Assembly: GCA_023398105.1 (NCBI GenBank)
Contig: JAEWST010000185.1
Span: forward strand, 1 to 57,206
Reading direction: 5' to 3'
DNA length: 57,206 nt
Source of the DNA: Bacillota bacterium
GTDB taxonomy: Bacteria > Bacillota > Clostridia > Acetivibrionales > DSM-1351
Notes under the pieces: generated by a model
The model's database searches: none
What the model was told of the DNA's origin: nothing
Seen by the model: only the letters and a program-made list of their open reading frames with translations
Position numbers and translations under genes: made by a program
In this document: one piece after another, positions 18,325-27,010 of the stretch
How the letters are laid out: each line of letters opens with the position of its first letter
Numbering within the stretch: the stretch's first letter is position 1

Positions 18325-19389
18325 TTACCACCACTTTTTTTTCTTAAAATAATACAGCATAGTACCTGAAATGGATAGCATAACTAGCCACAAAGCTGGA
18401 TACATCCATTGCCAGCTTAACTCAGGCATGTTTTCAATATTCATTCCATATACTCCCACAATAAAGGAAAGGGGCATAAATACTGTTGAAATTATGGTTA
18501 GTACCTTCATAATTTCATTCATCCTGTTGCTTGTGCTAGAAAGATATACATCCATCATTCCAGAGAGTATATCTCTTAGTGTCTCAGTTGTGTCCATAAC
18601 CTGTACTACATGCTCATATAAATCTCTGATATATATTTCTGTAGCTTCCTTTATTAAATGGCTATCTCCCCGTCCGAGAGAAGACAGTACATCCCTTAAA
18701 GGCCATACACCTTTATGTAAAAAAAGCACCTGTCTCTTTAGTTTATTGATAGTCCTTAGAGTTTTATCTGTTGTTTTATTAATCATTTCATCCTCTTCGG
18801 CTTCAATTGTCTCACTAATGCTTTCTAATACATTAAAGTAATCATCAACAATTATATCCAATAAACAGTACATTAAATAATCTGCACATAGCTTTCTCTC
18901 ACGAATCAAGCCCTGCTGTAATCTTTTTATAACAGGCTCAAATACATCAATATCTCTTTCAGAAAAAGAAATAATGTAGCTGCTGCCCAATATAAAGCTT
19001 ATCTGTTCAATATTGAATTCATTATCCTTAGCATTATAAAAAAGCATTTTAGCTGAAATATACATGTATTTGTCATAGTATTCTATTTTAGGTCTGTGAT
19101 CGGTATTCAAAATATCTTCCATTGTAAGTGGATGTATGTCAAATACCTCACCAATTTTAGCAAGAATATCAACCTGATGAAGACCCTCAACATTTATCCA
19201 TTTGATAGTTTCCCTATTGTAATCCAATCCAGATAAATCATCAAGCATGAGTTCTCTTTGTTCAAAAATTTCTTCATTGTATTCAATTAGAGATATTTTT
19301 GTTGTATCTCTTTTTTTATCACCAATATGAACTAAGCTTCCAGGGGGCAAGCCTCTATTTTTAGAACGAGATTTAACTATCTTCTGCAC
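18325..19389 (-). CDS. corA: CorA-family magnesium/cobalt channel
   Basis: About 354 residues. A soluble N-terminal domain and long stalk helix are followed by two C-terminal TMs, with YGMN at the end of TM1 and the ENMPEL-type loop that define CorA selectivity for hydrated Mg2+. The C-terminus KKKKWW is cationic as in the family. Start choice is unsure: AAAGGAGG lies at about 19403-19409, and the GTG at 19389 or the codon ATT at 19395 fit it best. A GTG at 19401 is too close, and the ATG at 19443 has no ribosome site. Confidence 0.9.
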   Translation of the reverse strand: MQKIVKSRSKNRGLPPGSLVHIGDKKRDTTKISLIEYNEEIFEQRELMLDDLSGLDYNRETIKWINVEGLHQVDILAKIGEVFDIHPLTMEDILNTDHRPKIEYYDKYMYISAKMLFYNAKDNEFNIEQISFILGSSYIISFSERDIDVFEPVIKRLQQGLIRERKLCADYLMYCLLDIIVDDYFNVLESISETIEAEEDEMINKTTDKTLRTINKLKRQVLFLHKGVWPLRDVLSSLGRGDSHLIKEATEIYIRDLYEHVVQVMDTTETLRDILSGMMDVYLSSTSNRMNEIMKVLTIISTVFMPLSFIVGVYGMNIENMPELSWQWMYPALWLVMLSISGTMLYYFKKKKWW

Positions 19390-19452
19390 TCTAATTTTCA
19401 CACCTCCTTTTTTTATAGCTCTCACTACACTGCAAAAACACATGTGTAATAA

Positions 19453-20175
19453 CTAAAGTTCAATTTCAAGCTTTATCAATTTAGCTAATACCTTTATTTC
19501 CTTTGTACTAATTGTTTCTGTTATTAGATTTCCTTTATTGTAGATAAGAAGAAGCTTATCTGACTGAAGCCTTTTTACCTGTCTTACCGCTCTTAAGCCA
19601 TTGTACTCTACAAAATAAATACCATCTTTGTCTATTTCACTTACCAAAACTGAAAAGGCTCTATCTCCTTTATAAATTCTAAAACCCGACATATCACTAT
19701 CTTCTATATTCAGATAGAAAACCTTTTCCTTGGCAAAGCCCCCAACCTTATTTTTCTCTATTGGCAACAGCTTTTTGTCTACCATTCTATCCATTTTGTA
19801 GTCATAAATAGGGACAGTTTTAAGAATATTACCGAAAGCATCATCCCATACTTCTTGTATAGGTTGTTGTGGAGCTGTTTTTTGAACAGTATTTGCAGCA
19901 GCTTTTGTCTTTAAACCAACATTTGTATTCAAACCTCTTCCTGCATCCTCAATCTTTGACGAAGCAATATCATCTGATGCAAATAGTCCAATTGGACCAA
20001 GTTCAAAATCTAAAGCCTTTGAAAATCTACCTATCATATCATCGCTAACAATTTTCTTACCTGTTTCTATATCAAGAACAAAGCCCTCAGAAACACCTAA
20101 TTTCTTTGCTAGCTGTTTTGGAGACATGCCTTTTTGTATTCTTAATTTGCTTATTTCCTGACCTATTCTACTCAT
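19453..20175 (-). CDS. HTH (XRE) regulator with C-terminal S24/LexA-like domain
   Basis: 240 residues. Residues 5-58 are a Cro/cI-type HTH (SKLRIQKGMSPKQLAKKLGV). Residues 60-110 are a flexible linker that includes an Ala78-Gly79 dipeptide. Residues 120-238 look like the S24 peptidase fold, with IEDSDMSGFRIYKGD aligning to the GDSM motif (Ser160) and AVRQVKRL placing Lys201 at the usual distance. The family includes repressors that self-cleave at Ala-Gly and others that only dimerise. AAAGGAAT precedes the ATG. Targets are unknown. Confidence 0.75.
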   Translation of the reverse strand: MSRIGQEISKLRIQKGMSPKQLAKKLGVSEGFVLDIETGKKIVSDDMIGRFSKALDFELGPIGLFASDDIASSKIEDAGRGLNTNVGLKTKAAANTVQKTAPQQPIQEVWDDAFGNILKTVPIYDYKMDRMVDKKLLPIEKNKVGGFAKEKVFYLNIEDSDMSGFRIYKGDRAFSVLVSEIDKDGIYFVEYNGLRAVRQVKRLQSDKLLLIYNKGNLITETISTKEIKVLAKLIKLEIEL

Positions 20176-20248
20176 CTCAATAGTATTCCTTTCATTTTCC
20201 GAAATTCTTTAAATGTGATTTCAATGTGTAAATTTTGAGCAACAAATA

Positions 20249-20974
20249 TTATCTAGCCCATAAAACCAGCATATATGAATTATACTTATCAAAACTATTT
20301 CCTGCAAAATCTCCAAAAAGCTTAACCTTTTTAAAACCAGCATCTGTGACTGCTTGCAGTAATTCATCCTCAAGGAGTGGATACAGGGGTATCTCATTTT
20401 CATAGGATTTCCTATTAACAGTTAGTTTTGTCTTAAAATATATTTTGTTTTCCTGCTTGGTGTAGCTGTAGTTTCTTTCAAAGTTCAACCCAATACTTTC
20501 ATCGATAATTGTAGGCAAGCTTTTTATGTCCTTTAATAGAACCCTATCAAAATTAATTATCTGAAGAATCAGACTTCCGCCATTATTCAATAAATTTCTT
20601 GTGTTGCATATAAAGCTTTTTATTTGTTCCAGATTTTGCAGATGCACGATAGAATTGCCAATGCAAAAGACTAGATCAAATTTATCAGATATTTTACTCT
20701 CTAAATCCAGCATATTTGCCTCTATGGACTTAATAGGTTTTCCGGCTGCCTCTGCTTTAATTTCAAGTTGTCGCACCATCTCAGCGTCTAAATCTGCTGC
20801 TGTAACTAAATAGCCTTGTTTTGCCAGCTCAAGAGAATACCCTCCTGTCCCACAAGCAATATCTAGCACTGTTTTAGGTGGATTTCCAGCTACCTCTTTT
20901 ATAAAGCTAACCTGCTCATCTCCTGTTGGAAATATATAGTCGTAATACTGTGATATCTCTTCATAAAATCCCAT
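20249..20974 (-). CDS. class I SAM-dependent methyltransferase
   Basis: 241 residues from the second ATG (20974), which is at the better distance from AAGGAAG than the one at 20980. Motif I is VLDIACGTGGYSLELAKQGY, followed by an acidic post-I residue (TAADLDAEMV) and FDLVFCIGNSIVHL as motif IV. The C-terminal sheet (YPLLEDELLQAVTDAGF and KKVKLFGDF) is typical of the Methyltransf_25/UbiE-like small-molecule group. Substrate unknown. It is 62 bases upstream of trmB's end on the same strand. Confidence 0.85.
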   Translation of the reverse strand: MGFYEEISQYYDYIFPTGDEQVSFIKEVAGNPPKTVLDIACGTGGYSLELAKQGYLVTAADLDAEMVRQLEIKAEAAGKPIKSIEANMLDLESKISDKFDLVFCIGNSIVHLQNLEQIKSFICNTRNLLNNGGSLILQIINFDRVLLKDIKSLPTIIDESIGLNFERNYSYTKQENKIYFKTKLTVNRKSYENEIPLYPLLEDELLQAVTDAGFKKVKLFGDFAGNSFDKYNSYMLVLWAR

Positions 20975-21036
20975 ATGCATCTTCCTTTATAGTTAAGATT
21001 ATTTTTTCGCCTATGATTTACTGAACCATAGGGCTT

Positions 21037-21699
21037 TTATTTATTTATAACTGCTATAAGGAATTTAATTGGTATTCCCTGCTTAGAAAACATCATTTCA
21101 TGCTCTGTGGGAATACTTCCCTCAAACCCGCTTGCATGTAAATCCTCAGTTATATACCTTATTATAAACCCATTATCTTCAAAATATTTAATTGAGTGTT
21201 CGAAGAGCTCATCATTATCAGTTTTAAACCAAATCTCTCCGCCATCCTTGAGGAAGGTTTTATATTTTACAAGCTGCTTGCTATGGGTAAGCCTTTTTTT
21301 GTTACATCCCCTTTTAGGCCATGGGTTGCAAAAATTTATGTATATCCTGTCTATAGTATCAGTACTGTCAAGCATATTGTCAATCAGCTCTATATTCTGT
21401 GACATAAGTCTTATATTGTTTACAAAAGCATGACCTGCCTCATCATATATCTGTACTATCTTGCGCCTTGCAAGTGCTAAAACTTCACTTTTTATATCTA
21501 TAGCAATGTAATTTATATGCTGATTAGCAGCCCCAATCTCTGAAATAAATACACCTTTACCACATCCAAGTTCTAAATGAATGTCATTATCATTACCAAA
21601 AAGTTCCTGCCATCTACCCTTGTATTTAGGCGGGTCAGCAATAAAGAAATGGCAAGCTGCCAATTCAGGTCTTGCCCATGGTTTTCTTCTAAGTCTCAC
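21037..21699 (-). CDS. trmB: tRNA (guanine-N7)-methyltransferase
   Basis: 220 residues. ELGCGKGVFISEI is the SAM-binding motif. YINFCNPWPKRGCNKKRLTH is the TrmB signature and TDNDELFEHS follows it. The enzyme makes m7G46 in the variable loop of tRNAs. Start is a GTG at 21699 with AGGAT upstream. Confidence 0.95.
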   Translation of the reverse strand: MRLRRKPWARPELAACHFFIADPPKYKGRWQELFGNDNDIHLELGCGKGVFISEIGAANQHINYIAIDIKSEVLALARRKIVQIYDEAGHAFVNNIRLMSQNIELIDNMLDSTDTIDRIYINFCNPWPKRGCNKKRLTHSKQLVKYKTFLKDGGEIWFKTDNDELFEHSIKYFEDNGFIIRYITEDLHASGFEGSIPTEHEMMFSKQGIPIKFLIAVINK

Positions 21700-21727
21700 A
21701 TTTACACATCCTATATCTATTATTATT

Positions 21728-21785
21728 AACTCAACTTTCGCAAATAAAGAGTCTATTAGTGCTCAAAATTATCAATAGTCTATTT
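21728..21785. repeat. partial palindromic repeat, family A
   Basis: AACTCAACTTTCGCAAATAA, then GAGTCTATTAGTGCTCA and TTATCAATAGTCTATT; it corresponds to a right end of the family read in reverse. Confidence 0.55.
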
Positions 21786-21848
21786 CCAAAATAATTGCTT
21801 AACATTTTTAAACACACTACTTAAAAACCACCTGTGGGGTTTTGCTAC

Positions 21849-21892
21849 TAGATAACTCACCATGTTTTTTACAAAGCTAAATTTCGAGCTAG
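21849..21892 (+). repeat. degenerate family C hairpin
   Basis: Contains CTCACCATG, TTTACAAAGC and AATTTCGAGCTA in the family order, but the left arm has decayed. Confidence 0.35.
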
Positions 21893-21966
21893 TCACATTT
21901 TATTTTACAGGTTGTGTTGTACTTGTGTCTACTATAAATTTAAACTTATTTTACAGCTTCTTTTAT

Positions 21967-22028
21967 ATATATTTCCAAAACTCAGACAAACCTTAGTGTA
22001 TTAACGTAATAAATGTTTGGAAATATAT
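21967..22028. promoter_or_regulatory. 13-bp inverted repeat upstream of uppP
   Basis: ATATATTTCCAAA and TTTGGAAATATAT are perfect inverted copies separated by 36 bases, about 195 bases upstream of the uppP start. They could be a protein-binding site or the base of a stem-loop. The 523-base gap 21700-22222 has no gene. Confidence 0.35.
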
Positions 22029-22222
22029 GCACTTGCTGCAGCTTGTCAAAATTATTTCAAATATAATTGTAATATATGCTATTATAAGAAATATGCTTAT
22101 TTTAGAATATTTTTTTAGAAAAAATAATTAGCTTAAAAGAATGTGGAAGTAGTAGTCAAAAGCTGCCTACCTTCATGAGCTCTTTATCAAATTTTGTGCC
22201 GTAATCCGGCGTGGAGGTTAGT

Positions 22223-23068
22223 ATGGATAGTTTTTTGTTTATATTAAAATCAATTATACTGGGTATCGTGGAAGGTATTACTGAATTTTTACCAGTATCT
22301 TCAACAGGGCATCTAGTAATTTTTGAGAATTTGTTAGGTTTTGAAAGTATCAGTCCAAACTATGTTGAAATGTATACTTATGTTATTCAGCTCGGTGCTA
22401 TATTGGCTGTTATAATTCTATATTGGAGTAAGATTAAAGATACACTATTAAATTTCTTTCCCCATAAAGTTGGTTATGCAAGATCTGGTTTTAAATTTTG
22501 GTTTATGATTTTTATTGCCTGTATTCCCGGCGGAGTTTTTGGAGTATTGCTGGATGATATAGCTGAAAAATACTTATTTAAGCCTTTACCTGTTGCTATC
22601 ACTCTGTTTTTAGGTGCTATATGGATGCTATATGCAGAAAACAAATTCAGAAACAACAATCTTGTAAAGCAGGAATTAAGTGTAACACCTAAGCAAGCTA
22701 TAATCGTAGGTGCATTTCAATGTTTGGCGATAATTCCAGGTATGTCTCGCTCAGCCTCAACTATTATTGGAGGTTGGGTATCAGGTCTTTCAACAGTTGT
22801 TGCCGCTGAATTTTCCTTCTTTTTGGCAATACCTGTTATGGTGGGCATGAGCTTCCTGAAGATAGTTAAAATAGGCGGGTTTGCTGCACTTTCCCCACTG
22901 GAAATAACTTCGCTAATTGTAGGGTTTATTGTTTCCTTTGTAGTGGCTTTAGCCGTAATAAATAAGTTTATATCATATTTGAAAAAGAAGCCTATGAAGG
23001 TTTTTGTATATTATAGAATGATATTCGCTGTAATCGTATTATTGGCTGGGTTAGCAGGGTTATTTTAA
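22223..23068 (+). CDS. uppP: undecaprenyl-diphosphatase
   Basis: 281 residues from ATG 22223; the GGCGTGGAGGTTAGT in front fixes the start, so the GTG at 22211 is part of the leader. EGITEFLPVSSTGH near residue 18 and PGMSRSASTIIGG near 175 are the two BacA/UppP active-site motifs. About eight membrane helices. It recycles undecaprenyl pyrophosphate to the monophosphate carrier used for peptidoglycan and surface glycans and gives bacitracin resistance. A GCCG/CGGC mini-hairpin precedes the ribosome site. Confidence 0.95.
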   Translation: MDSFLFILKSIILGIVEGITEFLPVSSTGHLVIFENLLGFESISPNYVEMYTYVIQLGAILAVIILYWSKIKDTLLNFFPHKVGYARSGFKFWFMIFIACIPGGVFGVLLDDIAEKYLFKPLPVAITLFLGAIWMLYAENKFRNNNLVKQELSVTPKQAIIVGAFQCLAIIPGMSRSASTIIGGWVSGLSTVVAAEFSFFLAIPVMVGMSFLKIVKIGGFAALSPLEITSLIVGFIVSFVVALAVINKFISYLKKKPMKVFVYYRMIFAVIVLLAGLAGLF

Positions 23069-23084
23069 AAACTTTATATGATTT

Positions 23085-23190
23085 ACTCAACCTTCGCAGT
23101 TGAATATACTGCTTAAAGCCTAGCAATATCAGGTGTGGTAGCAATATCAAATGAAAAATAAAATAATTTCATAAAATAAGTTAGTTTCAT
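23085..23190. repeat. palindromic repeat, family A (left two thirds)
   Basis: ACTCAACCTTCGCAGTTGAA, GGTGTGGTAGCAATATCAAA and AATTTCATAAAATAAGTTAG match other family members. It directly follows uppP. Confidence 0.7.
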
Positions 23191-23332
23191 ATAAATGCAT
23201 ACTAAATTGTATTGTTTAGGTAATTTATTAAGATTATAATATTCTTAGGATTAAACTGCCTATTACATCTCTTAGTTTTTAACATTTCATTTTAGTTAGT
23301 GCTATCTTATTAATTTATAAGGAGGTTATTTT

Positions 23333-24280
23333 ATGAAGCATATAAACGAAATAGTTCCCTACAATAAATTTTGGGGAAATTGCATTACAAATATGTTTAT
23401 TTCAATTCTTCAAAAGGAACACCCCAGCTATGTGCCTCTTAATTATTCCAATAGTTATGAGTACCATTTTCATCCTTTCCGTCTAGATTATACCAAAGAG
23501 TATTATGATTTTTTTGGAGACAACATTTTTGTTTTTAACAGATATAATTTTTCCAATAAAGAAGATTTTCTTCCAGAACTAAAGAACATAATAATTAATA
23601 ATCCATATATAACATTGTATGTTGATTTATTCTACTGGAATAAGGACTGTGCATATTACAATAGAATACATTCTAATCATTTTGCATTTATTATTGGATT
23701 TGATGAAGAAGAAGATGTATTTTATGCCATTGAAGATGATGTTAGTTTAAGCTATGAAATACGTAAAATCCCCACACAAAGTGTTATTAAGGCTTTTCAT
23801 TCAGATTTTAAGGAAGACTTTGAAGATTATAGAATTATTACATTTAAAAATAGTGAGCTTAAGCCTTATGTCTTAGATTTTGATTACATTAAAAAAGATA
23901 CCGAAAGGTTGATACTTAGATTGGAGGAGTTTATCGAAAGAAAACATGCTTTAGATGAAGAACGGCCTCTTACCGAGATTACTAATGTCCATCACTATAC
24001 ATATGAATTTGGAAAAATATCTAATAGAATGAAGGGAAATATCATTTTCTTTGAAAATTTAAGAGATAACGGCATTATCAGCAAAGAACTTTGTGATGAA
24101 CTTATTATATCGGCAGATGAAATGATTAAAAAGTGGATGTTGGTGAAAAATATTTTCTTTAATAACTGCCTACGCAAGAAATTTTCTGAAATTGAAAAGA
24201 TTGAAAACCGCATCACTGAGCTTTTTATAAAAGAAAGAGATATGTGGTCAAAGCTGATAGCATATCAACATATAGTTTAA
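23333..24280 (+). CDS. BtrH_N/C39-like cysteine-fold protein, copy 1
   Basis: 315 residues. The N-terminal half resembles the BtrH N-terminal (papain-like C39) fold: WGNCITNM supplies Cys17, DLFYWN is a core strand, and HSNHFAFIIGFD followed by FYAIEDD supplies His116 and Asp135 for a Cys-His-Asp triad. The C-terminal 140 residues are predicted helical. BtrH-type proteins act as acyl or aminoacyl transferases on carrier proteins in butirosin-like and NRPS-type pathways; no carrier protein or synthetase is present in the window, so function is open. No signal peptide. AAGGAGGTTATTTT precedes the ATG. Paralogue of the next gene. Confidence 0.65.
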   Translation: MKHINEIVPYNKFWGNCITNMFISILQKEHPSYVPLNYSNSYEYHFHPFRLDYTKEYYDFFGDNIFVFNRYNFSNKEDFLPELKNIIINNPYITLYVDLFYWNKDCAYYNRIHSNHFAFIIGFDEEEDVFYAIEDDVSLSYEIRKIPTQSVIKAFHSDFKEDFEDYRIITFKNSELKPYVLDFDYIKKDTERLILRLEEFIERKHALDEERPLTEITNVHHYTYEFGKISNRMKGNIIFFENLRDNGIISKELCDELIISADEMIKKWMLVKNIFFNNCLRKKFSEIEKIENRITELFIKERDMWSKLIAYQHIV

Positions 24281-24309
24281 AACAAATAATTATTTAATAA
24301 TGGATGTAT

Positions 24310-24390
24310 CGGGTGGTGTTACTAATATATTGTAGACATTCTAAGCTGACCTCATTAAAATAAAGCATGTATCCTAACACCATCCGGAGG
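24310..24390 (+). promoter_or_regulatory. stem-loop abutting the ribosome site of BtrH-like copy 2
   Basis: CGGGTGGTGTTA (24310-24321) pairs over 12 positions with TAACACCATCCG (24375-24386); the last base overlaps GGAGG (24386-24390), the ribosome site for ATG 24400. The stem could restrict translation of the second copy. Confidence 0.5.
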
Positions 24391-24399
24391 TAGATTTTA

Positions 24400-25347
24400 A
24401 TGAAATACATAAAAGAAATAGAGCCATATAATATATTTTGGGGGAATTGTATTACCAATATGTTCCTTACATTTCTTCTAAAAAACAACCCAAGCTATGA
24501 GCCCATTATTTATCTAAATGATTACGAGTATATTTATGAAACTGACAATGCTTTTAGAATGGATTACACGCAAGAGTATTATGACTACTTTAAAGATAAT
24601 ATATTTATTTTTAACTGCTGCAATTTTATAGACAAAAGTAATATCATTGCAGAGCTTAAGGAAATATTAATTAACAACAAATATATCACGATAAATATTG
24701 ATCTGTTCTATTGGAACAATCAGGGACCATTTTTTAATAAAATACATAAAAGTCATTTTTCAAATATTATAGGTTTTGATGATGATGCAGATATTTTTTA
24801 TGCAATTGAGGACGATATTAATTTAAACTATAAAATAATGGAAATCCCTACTAAAACTGTTATTCAAGCTTTTTGTTCTGAATTCAAGGATAGCCGTGAA
24901 GACTATAGGATAATCACCTTTAAAAGCTCTGAGCCTAAACCTTATCAGCTTAATAAAAATCAAATAATATTGAATTCAAGTAGAATAATTAAAAACATAG
25001 ACATATTCTTAAAAATAGATAGTATTATAATTAATACTCTTCTTGATGATATCCATTTCGTAAATCTATATATTTTTGAATTTGGCAAAATATCTTATAG
25101 GTTAAAAGGAAACATCCTTTTATTCAAAAAGTTAACAGAGTTTGGTATGATGAGCGAGAATCTTACCTGTCAATTAACTGTTCAAGTAAATGAAATATGC
25201 AAGAAGTGGTTAAAAATAAAAAACATCTTTTTTAAGCAAAGTCTCTGTAATAAAGTAAAAGACACTAATAAAGTAGAAAAATTGATCAAGGAAGCTTTTA
25301 TTGATGAAAAAGAAATGTGGTTAAAATTTATAGAACTAATTAATTAA
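24400..25347 (+). CDS. BtrH_N/C39-like cysteine-fold protein, copy 2
   Basis: 315 residues, colinear with copy 1 over the whole length: WGNCITNM (Cys17), DLFYWN, HKSHFSNIIGFD (His119) and FYAIEDD (Asp138) are kept, while the C-terminal helical half is more divergent. The identical length and tandem position indicate duplication in situ. Likely cytoplasmic. It ends with a strong terminator. Confidence 0.65.
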   Translation: MKYIKEIEPYNIFWGNCITNMFLTFLLKNNPSYEPIIYLNDYEYIYETDNAFRMDYTQEYYDYFKDNIFIFNCCNFIDKSNIIAELKEILINNKYITINIDLFYWNNQGPFFNKIHKSHFSNIIGFDDDADIFYAIEDDINLNYKIMEIPTKTVIQAFCSEFKDSREDYRIITFKSSEPKPYQLNKNQIILNSSRIIKNIDIFLKIDSIIINTLLDDIHFVNLYIFEFGKISYRLKGNILLFKKLTEFGMMSENLTCQLTVQVNEICKKWLKIKNIFFKQSLCNKVKDTNKVEKLIKEAFIDEKEMWLKFIELIN

Positions 25348-25374
25348 ATTTCTTAAGATTTTTATATCCTGATA

Positions 25375-25413
25375 AAAACCAACTAATACATTTTAGCTTA
25401 TTAGTTGGTTTTT
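25375..25413 (+). terminator. terminator after BtrH-like copy 2
   Basis: AAAAACCAACTAATA and TATTAGTTGGTTTTTA, a 14-bp stem followed by T-rich sequence, 30 bases after the stop at 25347. Confidence 0.8.
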
Positions 25414-25521
25414 ATTGGCTTTCTTATTGACTATTTTATAGACATTATGATAATATGTTTATATATTAATAGACATTTTATTATTATGTTTTAATTTCAA
25501 ATAACAAAGGATGTGTTCACA

Positions 25522-26718
25522 ATGTCAAAAATAACAGAATTATTTTGGAGTGCCCCCATTGATTCTATAAAAAAAGGTTATATCGAAGAAGCTGAACATT
25601 ATGTGTGTTTGCTTTGCGGTAAAAAAATTGAGAAAGGCATTATTTATCAAGAGCAAGGTTGTTTTTATGAAGCCGAAAAATTTATGCGTATTCATATAGA
25701 AGCTGCCCATAACTCAGTATTTGAATACCTTATTAATTTAGAAAAGAAAATCACAGGTATTTCTGAACACCAAAATAATCTAATAAAGCTATTTTATCAA
25801 GGTAAATCTGATAGTGAGATTCAGCAGGATTTAGGTATCGGAAGCAGCTCTACCATTAGAAATCACCGCTTTGTGTTGAAAGAAAAAGAACACCAAGCTA
25901 AAATTTTTCTTGTGTTAATGGAGCTTCTAAAAGAAAATAACAAAAACAGCAAACAAGCCTCTGAACTCATAACACCACATAAAACAGCCACAATGGTAGA
26001 TGACCGCTACAAGATTACTGAGGATGAGAATGATAAAATCATAAAAAAATACTTTATTCAAGGCCCTGAAGGCCCTCTTAAGACCTTTGATATGAAGCAA
26101 AAAAGCAAGCTGGTAGTTCTACGTCAGATAATTAAGCATTTTAAACATAGCCAAATATATACAGAAAAGCAGGTTAACGAAATATTAAAGACCATTTATC
26201 CCGATTTTGCAACAATAAGAAGGTATTTAATTGAATACGGATTTATGAATAGGAAGTCAGATTGCAGTCAATATTGGCTCAATGAAGAACCATCTGCTTC
26301 TACTGATAAAGCAAGTATTAGCTCTGCTAATGTTATGGAGGATAAGGAAATGAATCACAGAAAAGAATTAATTCAGAAATATAAAGAAATAAAAATCGAA
26401 GCGGGAGTATATCAAATCAAAAATTTAAAAAATCAAAAAATACTGGTTCGCTCTACATTAGATTTGAAAACAATGAAAAGCACACAAATGATGCTTCGCA
26501 GTAACGGCTTTAGAAACAGACAATTACAGGAGGACTGGAATCTTTATGGTGAAGCCGCCTTTTCCTTTGAAGTTTTGGAGGTTCTTGAAGAAAAAACAGA
26601 TGGTTTCTTTGACAAGCATTATGAACTAAAGCAGCTTGAAAAGAAGTGGCTTGAAGAGCTTCAGCCTTACGGTGACGCTGGATATAACGGTAAGAAAAAA
26701 AGTATTTCTAAATTGTAA
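25522..26718 (+). CDS. DUF2087 regulator fused to a degenerate GIY-YIG domain
   Basis: 398 residues from ATG 25522 (AAAGGATG upstream). Residues 1-70 contain a zinc-ribbon-like CLLCGKK and a His-containing helix. Residues 75-125 look like a LuxR-type HTH (LIKLFYQGKSDSEIQQDLGI). Residues 170-265 match DUF2087, with KKYF, LKTFDMKQKSKLVVLRQI, YTEKQVNEIL, RRYLIEYGFMNRK and QYW. Residues 300-395 resemble a GIY-YIG fold, beginning GVYQIKN with LVRS where YIG is expected and ending with DAGYNGK, so nuclease activity is doubtful. It may be a multi-domain DNA-binding regulator. Confidence 0.7.
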   Translation: MSKITELFWSAPIDSIKKGYIEEAEHYVCLLCGKKIEKGIIYQEQGCFYEAEKFMRIHIEAAHNSVFEYLINLEKKITGISEHQNNLIKLFYQGKSDSEIQQDLGIGSSSTIRNHRFVLKEKEHQAKIFLVLMELLKENNKNSKQASELITPHKTATMVDDRYKITEDENDKIIKKYFIQGPEGPLKTFDMKQKSKLVVLRQIIKHFKHSQIYTEKQVNEILKTIYPDFATIRRYLIEYGFMNRKSDCSQYWLNEEPSASTDKASISSANVMEDKEMNHRKELIQKYKEIKIEAGVYQIKNLKNQKILVRSTLDLKTMKSTQMMLRSNGFRNRQLQEDWNLYGEAAFSFEVLEVLEEKTDGFFDKHYELKQLEKKWLEELQPYGDAGYNGKKKSISKL

Positions 26719-26757
26719 CCTCTTTTTTCTCGCAGCTGATATATACTTATATATAAA

Positions 26758-26990
26758 GTAATCAACTTTTGCAGTTAAAAATCGTAGGTGTTGAGAGAAC
26801 TTATTAAATGAAAATTAAGTAATTTCACAAAACAAGTTGGTCTACCTACGTTTTTTATGAAAAAAAGCACTATGTCGATTAGGTAAAACGCTGAGATAAC
26901 ATTACTATTTCTCACAATTATGCTGTAATAAACCATTGAGAATTTGTATACCGATAGACAGACTTTTATGTGCGGAAGTTGAATAAAGTA
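26758..26990. repeat. longest copy of palindromic repeat family A
   Basis: About 233 bp. Ends ATCAACTTTTGCAGTTAAAA and TGTGCGGAAGTTGAATAAAG are inverted copies. A middle stretch (about 26855-26930) is unique to this copy and includes TGAGATAACATTACTATTTCTCA, a further palindrome. It fills the gap between two plus-strand genes. Confidence 0.8.
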
Positions 26991-27010
26991 TTTAAAGGAG
27001 AGCTACTCTT

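Noticed and set aside
18371..18841. 156-codon plus-strand open frame
   Set aside because: Antisense to the conserved corA coding region; no ribosome site and no recognisable family.
23333..25347. part of an NRPS or butirosin-like gene cluster
   Set aside because: No carrier protein, adenylation, condensation or other biosynthetic domain within the window.
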